From Aradus depressus (Eukaryota > Arthropoda > Insecta > Hemiptera > Aradidae), in the NCBI GenBank assembly GCA_963662175.1, contig OY759216.1, forward strand, positions 43,727,087 through 43,791,086: 64,000 nucleotides of DNA, written 5' to 3'. The position numbers and the translations under genes were made by a program. A model generated the notes under the pieces. That model was not told where the DNA came from, ran no database searches, and saw only the letters and a program-made list of their open reading frames with translations. Shown piece by piece: positions 30,725 through 41,389 of this stretch (its first letter is position 1; every line of letters begins with the position of its first letter).

Positions 30725-31480
30725 TACATATTTTTATATGACTTATTTGTATAAACTGAGCTGGACTCATTGCCTCTGTTCATTAGGACTCAGTTTACGA
30801 TTTTCCTTAAAATAGTGTTAGTGGAAAGTGAGTCTGATGGAACTAAATATAATAAGGTTAGCTCTGATGAAAACATCCCCGGCTAACATCACATTAGATC
30901 TGCTGTTTAATGATTGAAGCCATCCCATCCTCTTGTTCCCCTGACAACCCCCTCACTCTCTGGGATATCTCACCCTCCAATTACTCCACCTACACTTTCC
31001 TCTCCCGACTTTCTCTAGTCTGACAATTTTCTGAAGTTATACCCTCTTCAGGTTTACTTCCTTACATTCTGGGCTCTAGAGTCTCCAATTCTCTGTTACA
31101 GGTGCTAGTAGTAGATTGGTGTTCTCAAGGCTTTTCAACTGCTTCGAACATTACATTCAGCTGACTACATAGCTGGGACAACAGACTACTTATAAGAAAT
31201 CTCCCATATATTTATTTATTTACATCTATTATTATTGTTTATATATTTTTATAAAATATTTATTATTTTTATACTTATATATTTCCAGTATTTACTAATT
31301 CATTTTATGTTATTTTATTTTTTACTAGTATTATTATTACTATTACGATAGCAGGAAGAAAGAACATTTTCAAATAACTAAACATTGGTTCTCTCTTTTA
31401 AAAAAAATTTAACTCATAAGAAATTATTTTTTAATGCCCTTCCTCACTTCTTGAACTCATTAAAAAAAATGTAAACTTCA
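30725..31480. other. unassigned sequence, pyrimidine-rich patch at 30920-31130
   Basis: No protein recognised. The C/T-rich patch resembles the tract at 62.8-64 kb only in composition. Confidence 0.4.
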
Positions 31481-31629
31481 ACTAAAAATGTTTATGTTAG
31501 AGAAAACTGTTTATTCGGAAACGTAATTTTTTTCTCATTATTCATAAAGAATAAAATAACCACAACAAAAAATTGTGTTTTAAATTCAAAAACATTATTT
31601 GATACAAAGCTTTCATTTTTATTTTTTGG

Positions 31630-32150
31630 ACATAGTTCCTCCTCAGATATCCACCTTAATGTCGAGTTTATGTTAATCATTATTTTTCATTACTTGTGTA
31701 ATAATTTATTTTATTTCTCTTGGTATATTCTTTTACGTATATTTTTTATTATTACAGTTTAAAAAAATGTTATTTTTTTATTTAATTTTTTTTATTATTA
31801 TTTCATGGAAATTAATCACTATATTTCGCACAATGGGGGAGGGGGGGGGGGCTGATGAATGGACGTAAGAACCTCGAAATATATTTGTGATAAAGACACT
31901 TCCGGAAGAGTTATAAAAAATAGTTATCTTAATTTTTTTAAGTTTAAAAAGATGTATCTTTGTTTAGTATTTTGTACTGATATATTTTCTAGTATTTATT
32001 TATTAATTTTTTATTCATTTCATTTTATTCTCGTATGTGTGTCAGGCTCAAATAGTTATAAATCTTTATTATCTAGTTATCTTAATGTATACATTCTTAT
32101 GACGTATCCTATTACCATGTATTGGTTTAACGGAAATAAATATTGAGTAT
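31630..32150 (+). mobile_element. hammerhead-bearing dispersed repeat, copy C
   Basis: It shares 'ATAGTTCCTCCTCAGATATC', the ribozyme block (31836-31900), 'GATAAAGACACTTCC', 'AATAGTTATCTTAATTTTT' and the end 'CCATGTATTGGTTTAACGG' with copy A. In the motif CTGATGA is intact, followed by AT, a disturbed stem II, CTCGAAA and the palindrome ATATAT. CACAA upstream pairs with TTGTG downstream. A G-run interrupts stem I. Confidence 0.6.
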
Positions 32151-32169
32151 TAATAAATATTATTATAAA

Positions 32170-32780
32170 CTTTGCTAGGCCTTGCCTTAGTCTGTGTGGA
32201 GAGGCTGGTTCCATTGTTTCCAGGAGTACGAGAGAGAAAATTGACAACGGATGCAGGCAGGGCTCACAGATCCCCGAAGATAGAATCAGACAATATCATG
32301 TTTGGCTTCGGAGAGAGGCTCTACGGCAGACAACAGATATGGAAGACGAGGATAGAATAGAGCTACCAGAGACAGCAACTCCGAGAAGATTTGAGTGTTC
32401 GCCTTTTCTTTCTCATTTTCCTTTCTTTACAACTCCACCCCTCCGCCTGGTAGAAGGACGGCTACTCACCTAAATGGAATCAATACCTGCAGAAAGCTTT
32501 TTCTTATTTGGTTAGACATGCTTTTAATAAAACAGAGATATGATGTATTTATTTACAATTCACTTTACATAAAAAATCAGTTGAGCGGAGTTCGTGATCT
32601 ACAGGAGAAGGGAGCCATGCTCTAAATATACCGTTGTAGATATTGTGACACTAGACTCATTGTAGACGTGACCCGACAATAGGCAGGTGTAGCTATGGCA
32701 TTCAGTGTCCTGTGAAAAGTTGCAAGAAAATCGTCATCCCTGATGGGTTTTCTATCTAGAGTAAATATTTTCTTATTCAA
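32170..32780. other. unassigned sequence
   Basis: Frames of about 60-75 codons exist on the plus strand (32172-32360, 32395-32625) with no recognised domain. One could be a host exon, but there is no supporting signal. Confidence 0.3.
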
Positions 32781-33325
32781 TTTTTTTTTTCTTTATTATT
32801 TTTATTTAAAGTCGCATCGACTTCAGGGTCATTAGCGACGACTATTGTCTAAATGTCCTCGTAGAGTTTTGTATCTTTATGGAAGTGGATGAGTTCGTTG
32901 TACTCGTCGTTGAGTATTGGGAGTAGTTTTTTAAAGTCAGTCGGTAGTTCGCATTTGTCTCTTAATGTAGTCTAGTTTGTCCAGTCAGTCACTATATGTT
33001 GTACTGTGAGCTCTGTTCTGGTTGCACGAGCATGTCGACTGTTCAAGTCCAAGAAGTAGGTAGGAATGTGTCAGTTTCCTATGTCCCAGTCCTTAGTCTT
33101 GTGATGATCATCGTGTCTCGTCTGTTCATGCTGCTTGGAGGTTTCCACGGCTTGTTTTCTTCTTTTATTCTTCGGAGTTTGTTGTCTTTCATCTAAGTCC
33201 ATTCCAGTGCTGTTCATTTTTTTTTCTGAAGTAGGTCGAAAGATCTTGTGCTGTATTAACTGTTTGTTGCTGCATTTTCGTTCCCAGGAATGCCAACATG
33301 AGACGGGATCCAAATTACTTTTAAT
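32781..33325 (-). mobile_element. 5'-truncated LINE with RNase H relic
   Basis: On the minus strand, across frames: IPSHVGIPGNENA (RNase H motif), then RRDTMIITRLRTG, LTHSYLL, ELTVQHIV and DFKKLLPILNDEYNELI, ending at a stop near 32860. A 3' hairpin (32811-32839) and an A-run (T-run at 32781-32790) follow. The order matches the RNase H plus C-terminal knuckle of I/jockey-related LINEs. At least three frameshifts are present. Confidence 0.8.
32811..32839 (-). other. LINE 3' terminal hairpin, compensated stem
   Basis: GTCGC and GCGAC form a 5 bp stem around 'TAATGACC' and 'GTCGAT', just before the A-rich tail. Compared with 21031-21060 the loop phrase 'GCTAATG' and 'CGATGCG' is kept. Confidence 0.65.
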
Positions 33326-33610
33326 TTTCTTTTAATTAATTTTCAGTGCCATGAGTGAATTTTTTGAATGCCTTTTTCAACTGACCATCAATTTTGAATC
33401 TCCTGAATCGAGCTAAGAGAATCCGTGAAGATAAGAAATTGGAATTTTGCGAATGAGATGCGAATATAAAGGCTTACAGTACTCCTACATGTGTCTTTGT
33501 GTTTCTGTATGAAGTATTGTGCCGATGTATCTGTTTTCTTGTGTCTGTTCAGCTCTCTGTTTGTGTTCACTTATTATTTAATCACATATTTTTGTACTCT
33601 AGAGCAAAAA

Positions 33611-33673
33611 CCTAAGGACCTCGGATGTTGAGCTCAGAAGGCAAGCACCCTATCTCTGAGCTACAGGCGCCCC
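33611..33673 (-). mobile_element. tRNA-derived SINE, head only
   Basis: On the minus strand 'GGGGCGCCTGTAGCTCAGAG' leads to 'GAGCTCAACATCCGAGG' and stops. Box A is nearly intact and box B is deleted. Confidence 0.7.
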
Positions 33674-33679
33674 AACTAG

Positions 33680-34190
33680 CTCACGCCTAGCTCAACTTCC
33701 CTAACTCAATCATACACTGGACACTCGTTGGTTATTCAGGATACTTTAAACATTTTTTGAGAAGCAATTGCTTAATTTCTTCTTTAGGAATTAAATGAGA
33801 ACTGTTTTCCAAACTGAAGAGAGAGATATAGATTCTTCCATCAGAAACAGAATTACATTTCTAAAAGACATTACAATAAAATGAACAACTGTTCTGTTCA
33901 AAGACCATTGAGAGTCAGTTTAATCGGTTTCCTTGAAGAATACCTCATCTCCGAGAAAATTTCGCACAAAACAAGCAATTTTCGAAGCCATGGAGCAAAT
34001 TATTTAAAGTGATTTTCACAAAAGTCGTTGAGATGTCTAACTTAATTAACCTGATTATCTCTTTTGTCCTTTTACCATTTCTTTTGGTTTTTATTTTGGC
34101 TTTAACTTTATAATTTTTTTCCCCCTCATTTATTAAATTATTTAATTATGTATAATTTTTTTTTTTAATTGTCAATCCAGGGGAATACAT
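33680..34190. other. unassigned AT-rich sequence
   Basis: No gene or family recognised. Confidence 0.4.
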
Positions 34191-34194
34191 TTTC

Positions 34195-34490
34195 AAATGA
34201 ATCGTTTGTGAATCACCGGATTGTATTTTCTCGGCACGAATTTATTAATTTGGTTTTCGCTTTCCCTCCAAAGCCAATCGACCGTTTGGACTAAAAACTC
34301 GATATTTGACTTACATAGTGGCTTCTGAATCCTCACACCGTGTCGATACATTCATTACGTTTTTGTGTTAAGCCTCCCCCAAACCCCCCTTCCCTTTGGT
34401 CGATTTGGTTGAAAATCAAGCGGTGTTCTTAGAGGGTTTTGGATAGATATGTAAAATTTTATATCAAGAGTTACCGTGTTCATAGATGGT
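34195..34490 (-). repeat. R repeat, 3' end and one module
   Basis: 'AATCGTTTGTGAATCACCGG', 'CGAATTTATTAATTTGG', then one module ending 'GTTTTGGATAGATATG'. Confidence 0.65.
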
Positions 34491-34639
34491 GTGCTACTGA
34501 TGATAACGCACAACATATTCTATTTCTATGAGAAATCTTGTTCCACAAAATCTTACTATAACATATAATATGTCATCAGTTAAACTAGCACCAAAATTAA
34601 ATATTTTTTTCATATTCCAGACGGAAAACATTGTCAGTT

Positions 34640-35190
34640 TGTTTTAATTGCGCCCATGCCACCCCCCGTTTGCAACAGATATATTTTTTTCCTTGGATGT
34701 CTGTGTTTTCGTTGTGTAGTCCAATGCTAGAGGTTCTCTAACCAAACCCTGTTTGTGCCACCAATGTTTCCCCGATATCCGTTTCCGATACCTCACTTTA
34801 CCACACTCTGTTTGACCTTTGTTAGACGCCTTCATTCTACTGGCTAACCTCTTCAACTAGCTCGATACTCTTGTCTTTACCACAAACATAAAAAGGGGTG
34901 TATCTAGCCAAAGTAGTGGGAGGGAGGTGGCTGGTATATAGGGGGCGGTACTTGGTATAGCTGGGGAAATAAAATCTGTGTACCGCCGCAACCTGGCTAA
35001 TGCAGTAAACGAAAGTCCTCGAATCGGTCCCTCAAAAAGGACCAGGAAGGTCCTTCGCAAAACAGTCCTGGGAGAAAAGGGCATTCCGGAAAGGAAACTC
35101 ACCTTGGGGCGAACAACCGCGTGGTCGACTACCAAAAGAGATGATTAGAAAATTGAATAACAAAAGAAGAGCAACGCTTCTTGAACAACC
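34640..35190. other. GC-balanced region with competing frames
   Basis: Minus-strand frames of 70 codons (34644-34856) and 92 codons (34857-35135) lie end to end, and the plus strand has a frame with RKVLRKTVLGEKGIPE near 35050. None shows a known domain. Because the plus strand just downstream looks like a LINE C-terminus, the plus frame is more likely the true relic. Confidence 0.35.
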
Positions 35191-35194
35191 CCGG

Positions 35195-35545
35195 AAGATA
35201 TTAAGAAACATGTTCAGGTATCTAACAGGACCATCGTTAAGGAAATATCTCTTTATAATCTTGTCCTGCAGAAGCAGAAGTTGGAGGAGATGGAGGAAAC
35301 CACGCTACACATCCTAGGAAAATGTGAAGGTTATTCTCCGATAAAGGCGTTCCTCGTCAGGAAACAAAGCTTCGAAAGGATCCTCCACCTCATTAAGCAA
35401 GCCATTCACAGTCCAATCTGTAGGACTACACTCGCTCCGATGGCGATGTAGGCCTACCGTTGGAACGTGAATATCCCATTCGGCCAACTTTCTCAAGCAA
35501 AATCTTCTTCTCCAGTTCTCCATTCTCAAGAAGTTTTTGTAATGC
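35195..35545 (+). pseudogene. LINE C-terminal fragment (EEETTLHIL type)
   Basis: Plus-strand frames give FRYLTGPSLRKYLF, then LEEMEETTLHILGKCEGYSP and AFLVRKQSFERIL. This resembles the LTGH..LRKYL..L..C..C.EEEETT.HIL.EC block that closes many LINE ORF2 proteins. The first two knuckle cysteines are disturbed by frameshifts. The inverted 19-mer at 35407-35425 lies within it. Confidence 0.5.
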
Positions 35546-35785
35546 ACACTATCTATTTAATTTTTAATTTTTTGACACAAACCTTCTTTTTGTTTTTTTG
35601 TAATGCTAGAGCAAGAAGACAATGTGCCGTCATTTTCCGTTTCCTATTAATAGTTAGACGCGATGAGAACATTTTTATTTAACACCGCGAGAAAGAAAAG
35701 AACAAGGAGGACTGGTTTGCATCCGTTGTGGGGACGCATGCATCCTACTGTAGTACTACAACTTAATCCTACAGATTGGACTGTG
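35407..35785. repeat. inverted 19-mer pair
   Basis: 'CACAGTCCAATCTGTAGGA' at 35407-35425 recurs as its exact complement at 35767-35785. It is longer than expected by chance and might mark ends of an inverted duplication. Confidence 0.6.
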
Positions 35786-36299
35786 AAGGTGGCTTCCTAT
35801 AGGAGGCTAGGTAGTTAGGGGCTGTTATGTGGGCCTTCAGCCTTTGGATAACGTAGGAACAAAACAGTCTTTTCAATTCAAGCTTCATTAGTATTAACCA
35901 AATCCTCTGCAACCGTCGGTTGCTTCTTTATTTTACTCAACCACCTACCGAAGGTAAAAGACCAGATAGAGTTCTTATAAAAAAAAAGAAAGTAGGTAAT
36001 TCAACCACACGTAAAATTTTGCTAGGGATGGTAAAATTCTGTAAAATAAGATGACTTTGGAAACATGAATAAAACCATTGTAGAGTTTCAAAATGTCTGG
36101 ATCCCTTTTTCCGGGCTTAACACCGGACTGGGGATTTAGAATAGAGAATAGACTTCTGCTTGGGTGGGAAAACACAATCACAGCCCACACGTCATCAAAT
36201 TAGGCAGATGACACCCCCCTCCCCTCAGAAAAAGTGCTATCCTGTCATCTCCGCTCTGGAGAATTTATCATTAAAAATAATAACTTTGTTCTCATATAT

Positions 36300-36485
36300 G
36301 ATGTATAAATGTGTATTCCAGAACTCTCTAAGAACAACAACAATTGTATTTCAGCCAAATGGGCCAAAGGGAAGGGATGTACTTCAACTAATGATTATAT
36401 TCAAACGGTCCATCATTTTTGGAGGAAGAGTGAAAACATATTAAATTAATTTGTGCTGGGGAAGTATATTTTCGATGATTCACCA
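36300..36485 (+). repeat. R repeat fragment
   Basis: 'CAAATGGGCCAAAGGGAAGG' is followed by 'TTTTTGGAGGAAGAGTGAAA' and 'GGGGAAGTATATTTTCGATG', the R 3' end, with central modules deleted. Confidence 0.65.
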
Positions 36486-37010
36486 ACGACTTTTTCATTA
36501 TTATCATTAATAATTAATGAAATTCATTATTATCATGAAATTCATTATTATTGTGGGAGGAAACTCATCTTAAAGAAATATAAATATGAAATATTTATAA
36601 CCAGATATTTAATAAACAAAAAATATATTGTATTTATTAATAATAGGGATTTTTGATTGATTTGTTTTTTATTATTTATTTTTATATTATTCATTTTATA
36701 TGTGTCTACATTCTATTTTTTTTTTGGAATATACACTCAAATTACAAAATAGACCACTAAAAAAAATCCGAATTTAATAATGAAATCTGAAAATTTGTGA
36801 ATCATTTAAATTACATTCATTTCTCTCTCTCAAAAAAAAAGAAAAATGATCCGACCGATCATATGACCATTATTCATGTATAAAATACCCGTTATTCCTA
36901 CAGGATATATAGTTTATTTAAGTAACACACAAATTATTATCATAAAGCCTAAATGGATTTAATGAAAAACAGAGTTTGGTCGATTTTTGTATGATTTGTG
37001 GATCATCCAC
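36486..37010. other. very AT-rich sequence
   Basis: 'AAATTCATTATTATCATG' duplicates near 36515-36550. No gene. Confidence 0.4.
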
Positions 37011-37014
37011 ATCC

Positions 37015-37225
37015 TCTTCTGCTGTTTTGACTGAAAATAATTCGGTTTCGTCCTTATAGGGTTCTGAATACACATATTTCATATTGATATATCGTGTTCA
37101 ATGGGGTACAAGACACATTCTAATTTTTAGAATCGACCCCTCGAAAACAGAAAACATGAATTTCTGATGAAAATTCATCATCGAATTTCTCACCGATAAT
37201 TTTCCCTGTACTTCGTACAACTGGA
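37015..37225 (-). repeat. R repeat, 5' end
   Basis: 'GTTTTGACTGAAAATAATTC', 'GGTTCTGAATACACATATT' and 'CCCTGTACTTCGTACAACTG' show the R 5' end on the minus strand. Confidence 0.65.
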
Positions 37226-37246
37226 GAAATTAAATATATAATAATA

Positions 37247-37450
37247 ATGACCAAGGAGAAAAAATCCATTTTCGACGACCAAGAACGCATTCTTTATGGA
37301 TTTGAAGAAGAACTGAAGACGAACGTGTAGCAGGCTGTGAAAATCAATAATATTTCTGACAAGCTGCTGGGGGACCCCTGGGGGGTGGTGAGGGGGTTCT
37401 TCTTATTTCGTATTAAAGAGGTGGATGAGATGAGGAGGGAAGGGCTGTGA
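37247..37450 (+). pseudogene. 68-codon frame with one internal TAG, no recognised domain
   Basis: It starts MTKEKKSIFDDQERILYGFE and continues to a TAG after 27 codons. The same frame then runs QAVKINNISDKLLGDPWG to RREGL and TGA at 37448-37450. Its charged, helical composition differs from nearby AT-rich chance frames. It may be a small transposon protein relic. Confidence is low. Confidence 0.3.
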
Positions 37451-37545
37451 ATGATTCGATTTTTCGTGGGGGAAAAGGAATGACATTTCGAGGGATATGA
37501 CTGGAAAATTTCAGTATCATTATTAAATGTTTTTTATATATATTC

Positions 37546-37887
37546 GAGGGCGCCGGTAGCTCAGTGGTATGCGTGCTTGACTTCTAAGCTCAAGAACGTG
37601 GGTTCGTAACCCGACCGAGGCCCTTAGTTTATTTTATCTGGGAGGTAAAATAAACTTAAGCACGCCGTCCTTCGGATGGGACGTTAAGCGATGGTCCCGA
37701 GCCTGTACGATGTCAGGTACTCGTTAAAGATCCCTACCCTAGATGAATAAAAATTTAGGGTAGGCGAAATTTAGGACTCCCACAGTAGAGTCGGGCTCAT
37801 GTCCACCAGAGTGACGAAAGAGCGCTCTGGTAGTAGGCGATATGACCTCGTTGTTAAAGCCCGGGCATGAGTCATAAAACCTAACCT
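37546..37887 (+). mobile_element. tRNA-derived SINE, full length, well preserved
   Basis: This is the best reference copy: head GAGGGCGCCGGTAGCTCAG, box B GGGTTCGTAACCC, body hairpins intact ('CCCTACCCTA' with 'TAGGGTAGG'), tail 'CATAAAACCTAACCTA'. 'TATATTC' left and 'TATATTC' right (about 37539 and 37901) are near the ends but not flush. Confidence 0.92.
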
Positions 37888-38359
37888 AGTCTGTTTCTTA
37901 TATTCAGTTATATATCAGATGGAGAATATTTATGAAAGACGAAAAAACATTTTGGAGGTATCGTACAAGATCCCTAATTTAAAGAAAAAGGTTATTTTCA
38001 CTGTGTCTTTTTCTCGAGATTTCGGGCGTTCTCACGTTCCTTCCTCAAGTTAAAATGTGCAAAATATAGAAAAGAGAAAGAAAACGAAATGACAATAATA
38101 AAATAAATATATAAATACATAAAAGAAAAAGAAATTCATAATAAATAGATTCGACAGACCCTAAAGGAGGATATTTTGAATATAAAACACGATTTTTTTT
38201 GTTTTGGTTATTTTATTATTTTTGAACAATGAAAAAAAAAATCCTTTTCCACATGGAAGGTTTCCTCTAACATAAACGTTTTTTATTGTTTCTACTGTCT
38301 TCAAGAAGAGGGAAAGGGCATTAAAGAAATTAATTCCTTTATGAGTTATACTTTTTGTA

Positions 38360-38655
38360 TCCTATCTATAGAGTTTTGGATTCTCGTATAAAAGTTTATG
38401 TGGATTATATTGGAGATTTTGTATTAAGCCCTCACTCATATCCCACCCTTCCCTTTGACCGATTTGGCTGAAAGTGTCGTCTTTAAGGGCTTCTGGATAC
38501 ACATCTAAACATTTGTGTCGATATATACAAAGATAGAGTTTTTTTTTGAATTTTACTTTTAGAATCAGGGCGTCGGAAAAAATGAAATTCCAGTGAAAAC
38601 TTAATATCGAATTTCTAACAGATGACATAACTTCCCCTATACTTCGTATATCTCG
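38360..38655 (-). repeat. R repeat, 5' module and terminal end
   Basis: It ends with the R palindrome 'CTTCCCCTATACTTCGTATA'. One module plus the 'AAAAACTCTATC' region is present. Confidence 0.7.
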
Positions 38656-38823
38656 AGAAGTAAAAGGGAAGATGATAGTTCCCAATGAGATAGAGAACCG
38701 GTTCAAAAACAGGACTCCCCAGGTTGGGGATCGGAACAGAAGGTGTCCATCAGCTAATCCCTCCGCCTCTTCTACATCTTATGAGAAAAATTCGTCAAAA
38801 AAAAAGAATTGTTTTTTAATTGT

Positions 38824-39568
38824 TAACTGGTGCAACATTTGAAAAATTAAACTCAAAACTGACAAATAACAACATACAATCGTTATACATCGTATAACAT
38901 TTACACTAAGACGAGATACATGTCCCGCTGTTTTTATCTACAAAAAGCCCCTCCATCTGACTAACACTGTGAGATATTTAGGACTTTCACTGGACAGAAA
39001 ACTGACATGGAACCGTCATATACACCTCATATGTAATACACTAGAGTAGGTATAAGTGGAGACTTCTCCGCCCTCCTCCCAGAGGACACTAGGGTGGAGG
39101 AGGAGGAGGGTGGAGGAGGATTGGGGCGGAGGAGTATTAGGGAAGGTAGGGGGAGGAGAGATCGCACCCTCCTCCGTAGCTCTAAATCACGCACCGTCAT
39201 ACATCCCCAGCTCAATATAACGTCCCAGCTGAATCTGACATCACACTCCTCCCTACATTTGAATCATCCAGTGGGGATGTACGACAATTGATGATTCGGA
39301 GTTAAGGAGGAGGGTGACGTCATATTGAGCTGGGGAGGTATGATGGTGGATGATTTAGAGCTACGGAGGAGGGTGCGATCTCTCCTCCCCCTACCTTCCC
39401 TAATACTCCTCCACCCTCCTCCTCTACCCTAGTGGAGACTTCTCTGCCATCCTCCTCTGGGAAGAGAGCGGAGAAGTCTCCACTTATACATACTCACTAG
39501 ACAAAGATCATAAAATGCTTTATTCTCTTCTGTACAGAAAAAATTACCTTTAACACAAAAGCGTAACT
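38824..39568 (+). mobile_element. jockey-like LINE fragment interrupted by a fold-back
   Basis: Plus-strand translation gives TFTLRRDTCPAVFIYKK, VRYLGLSLDRKLTWNRHI and NTL, breaks at 39044, and resumes at 39495 with LDKDHKMLYSLLYRKNYL. The nucleotide sequence is close to the LINE at 25903-26768. Both ends of the LINE are missing, so it is a fragment. Confidence 0.8.
39045..39494. mobile_element. fold-back element (450 bp) inserted in LINE, TSD CACTAG
   Basis: The ends read 'AGTAGGTATAAGTGGAGACT' and, inverted, 'AGTATGTATAAGTGGAGACT'. CACTAG flanks at 39039-39044 and 39495-39500, and the related LINE gives the empty site. Almost the entire element is one imperfect palindrome, with GGAGGAGG-rich left half and CCTCCTCC-rich right half. 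Chance frames on both strands (such as 39027-39215 minus) mean nothing. Six-base duplication is unusual for hAT (8) or PIF (3), so the superfamily is open. Confidence 0.82.
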
Positions 39569-39591
39569 GAGAGAAATTGACACTATAAGAG

Positions 39592-39662
39592 GGGTGAGGG
39601 AGGGAGGATGGCCACCATCTCGCTCATTAGCCCTTGTGCCAAATTGACTTTTTTCCCCTACT
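39592..39662 (-). repeat. single arm of 'GGGGGAAAAAGAGC' fold-back family
   Basis: 'GGGAGGGAGGATGGCCACCA' then 'TTAGCCCTTGTGCC' and 'TTTTTTCCCCTA' match the right arm at 6075-6168. Confidence 0.55.
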
Positions 39663-39664
39663 TT

Positions 39665-40285
39665 TTTATTTACAAATAGCTATTTACAACTGTATACAAA
39701 TAAATACAACAAGCAAATGTGCTAATAAAGAGATAATGACGATGTCAAAATGTCATGAGGGGAGAAATCACCCAGTGGTCACACTCCCTAGTCACAGTTT
39801 TTCTCTCATTTGTATCTTATCACTGTCACTGCTTCTGCTCAGGAGGTCTCTAGGCCATTGACGCTTAAGCCGTCGTTGCCCCCTACTTAAGAAAGTAATT
39901 AACTGTTAATTGTTTGAGAAATCAACAAAATATCTACTAATAATTAATTACTTATCAAGTGCCTAAAAGGAGTGAACATGGTAGATATTGTGGTATAGAC
40001 AATAAACCTGAGGAAGGAGTGAATTTATCATGAAAGGGTTGAATATTTCATTTACTTTCAGGGGAAACACTCCCTTATATCGTATACAGAGAAGTTGGAA
40101 ACTTAGATTGAAATTAAAATGTATCAAATCAAATAATTATGTATTTTCAACTTCATAATATACATTTTCCCTAATGTAAATAGCCGTATTAAAAGTACTT
40201 GAAAAGCACTTCTCTTAAAAAGCATTAAGTTTTGCGGCTAAGAGCACTTTCAGATATATATTATCCTTAAAGAAATTTAAATGTG
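39665..40285. other. unassigned sequence
   Basis: No protein or repeat match recognised. Confidence 0.4.
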
Positions 40286-40399
40286 AACCTAACATGACAA
40301 CAGGACTTTCTTATACCCACTATATTTTTACTACCCACCCCCCACCCCCACCCCCTACAGAGTTTTCAGGTTTCAACGTAACTTATAGCTTTCCAACCT

Positions 40400-40950
40400 C
40401 CTGATTCAAAATATGATAAAAAAAAATTTGTGTGTATGTCTGTGAACACGATAGCTCCCGATAGAATGGATGTATTGACGTGACATTTTATATGTGTATA
40501 TATAAGAACGATATCTATTAATTGGCCAAATCGGTTATAGAGAAAGAGGGGATTAAGGGCATGCTTAAGCTTATTTTACCGCCCAGTTAAAATAAACTAT
40601 GGGCCTCGGCCGGATTTGGAACCCACGACCTTGAGCTCAGAAGGCAAGCACGCATACCACTAAGCTACCGGCGCCCTCAACTGCCATTGTAATGAATGTA
40701 TTGACACGAAACCTATTAATTTTCAGCGGAATCAGCAAAGGGAGAGGACATCAGAGGAAGGGCTCAACTCAAAAATCCCAATAAATGCCGATGTAATGAA
40801 TGTATCGAGAGAAAATAGTGTAACGATTCAGATTCAGTCATTGAGTTTTAGCTCAAAAGTTCGATTTGCTTTGGAGGGAAAGCGTAAAAAAAAACAGATT
40901 AATTCATGCCGGAGAAGTACATAGCCGGTTATCCATGGATGACGTTTTTA
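40400..40950 (+). repeat. R repeat, split by a SINE
   Basis: It runs from 'GTGTGTATGTCTGTGAACAC' through 'GAGGGGATTAAGGG' (40558), is broken by SINE 40559-40678, resumes 'AACTGCCATTGTAATGAATG' and ends at 'GGAGAAGTACATAGCCGG'. Confidence 0.75.
40559..40678 (-). mobile_element. tRNA-derived SINE, 5' half only
   Basis: On the minus strand it has the head GAGGGCGCCGGTAGCTTAG, box B-like GTTCCAAATCC and the first body hairpin, stopping after 'AAGCATGCC'. Loss of the 3' half is unusual for an LINE-mobilised copy and suggests a later deletion. Confidence 0.8.
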
Positions 40951-40954
40951 TCCT

Positions 40955-41345
40955 TAATTCTTGGGTCATCTGGCAGGCGCCTCACCACTGGATGTCACAG
41001 ATACTATATCAGGTCATGGAGATTTCAACTCCAAGCTATTCTTCGTTTAGAGGAAGAACAACGCGAACTGTTCTTGCGGCGGAGTCGAGACCGCAGAACA
41101 TGTCCGCTGTAGGGTGGCTAGGGTGGAGTTGATATGCGGGCCAGGATCGTACTTTTGATTTGTCGCCTCCTGGTCAAGAAAGAAGAAAGCAATATGACGA
41201 CTGCAGGCACGACGATGGTCGCCCCTCTCGGCGCGCCAAGAAAATTGAGTTGCACATGGTCGGCAGCCCTTTTTTCCCCGACGATTCGTGAACGGGTTTC
41301 CGTTGGATCCACTGGAGGTCGGCAACCAAAAAAAAAAAATTTCGA
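40955..41345 (+). pseudogene. LINE C-terminal fragment (SCGGVETAEHV type)
   Basis: One frame reads LSGHGDFNSKLFFV-stop-, then NCSCGGVETAEHVRCRVAR and VELICG. The pattern GHG.F...L and C.CG..ET.EHV matches the final knuckle region of a LINE ORF2. An A-run (41328-41339) lies near its 3' end. Overlapping frames of 76-92 codons on both strands are artefacts of the GC-rich stretch. Confidence 0.6.
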
Positions 41346-41389
41346 CGATTCTTTTGAGAAATAGAAAAACAAAATTGTTTTTTGTGTTG

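Noticed and set aside
35314..35547. 77-codon minus-strand protein
   Set aside because: It is opposite a plus-strand reading that resembles a LINE C-terminus; it has no domain.
39027..39291. Proline/glutamate-rich small proteins
   Set aside because: Frames across the purine-rich arms of the fold-back element.
41047..41372. Overlapping minus-strand frames of 84-92 codons
   Set aside because: They lie antisense to a recognisable LINE C-terminal relic.
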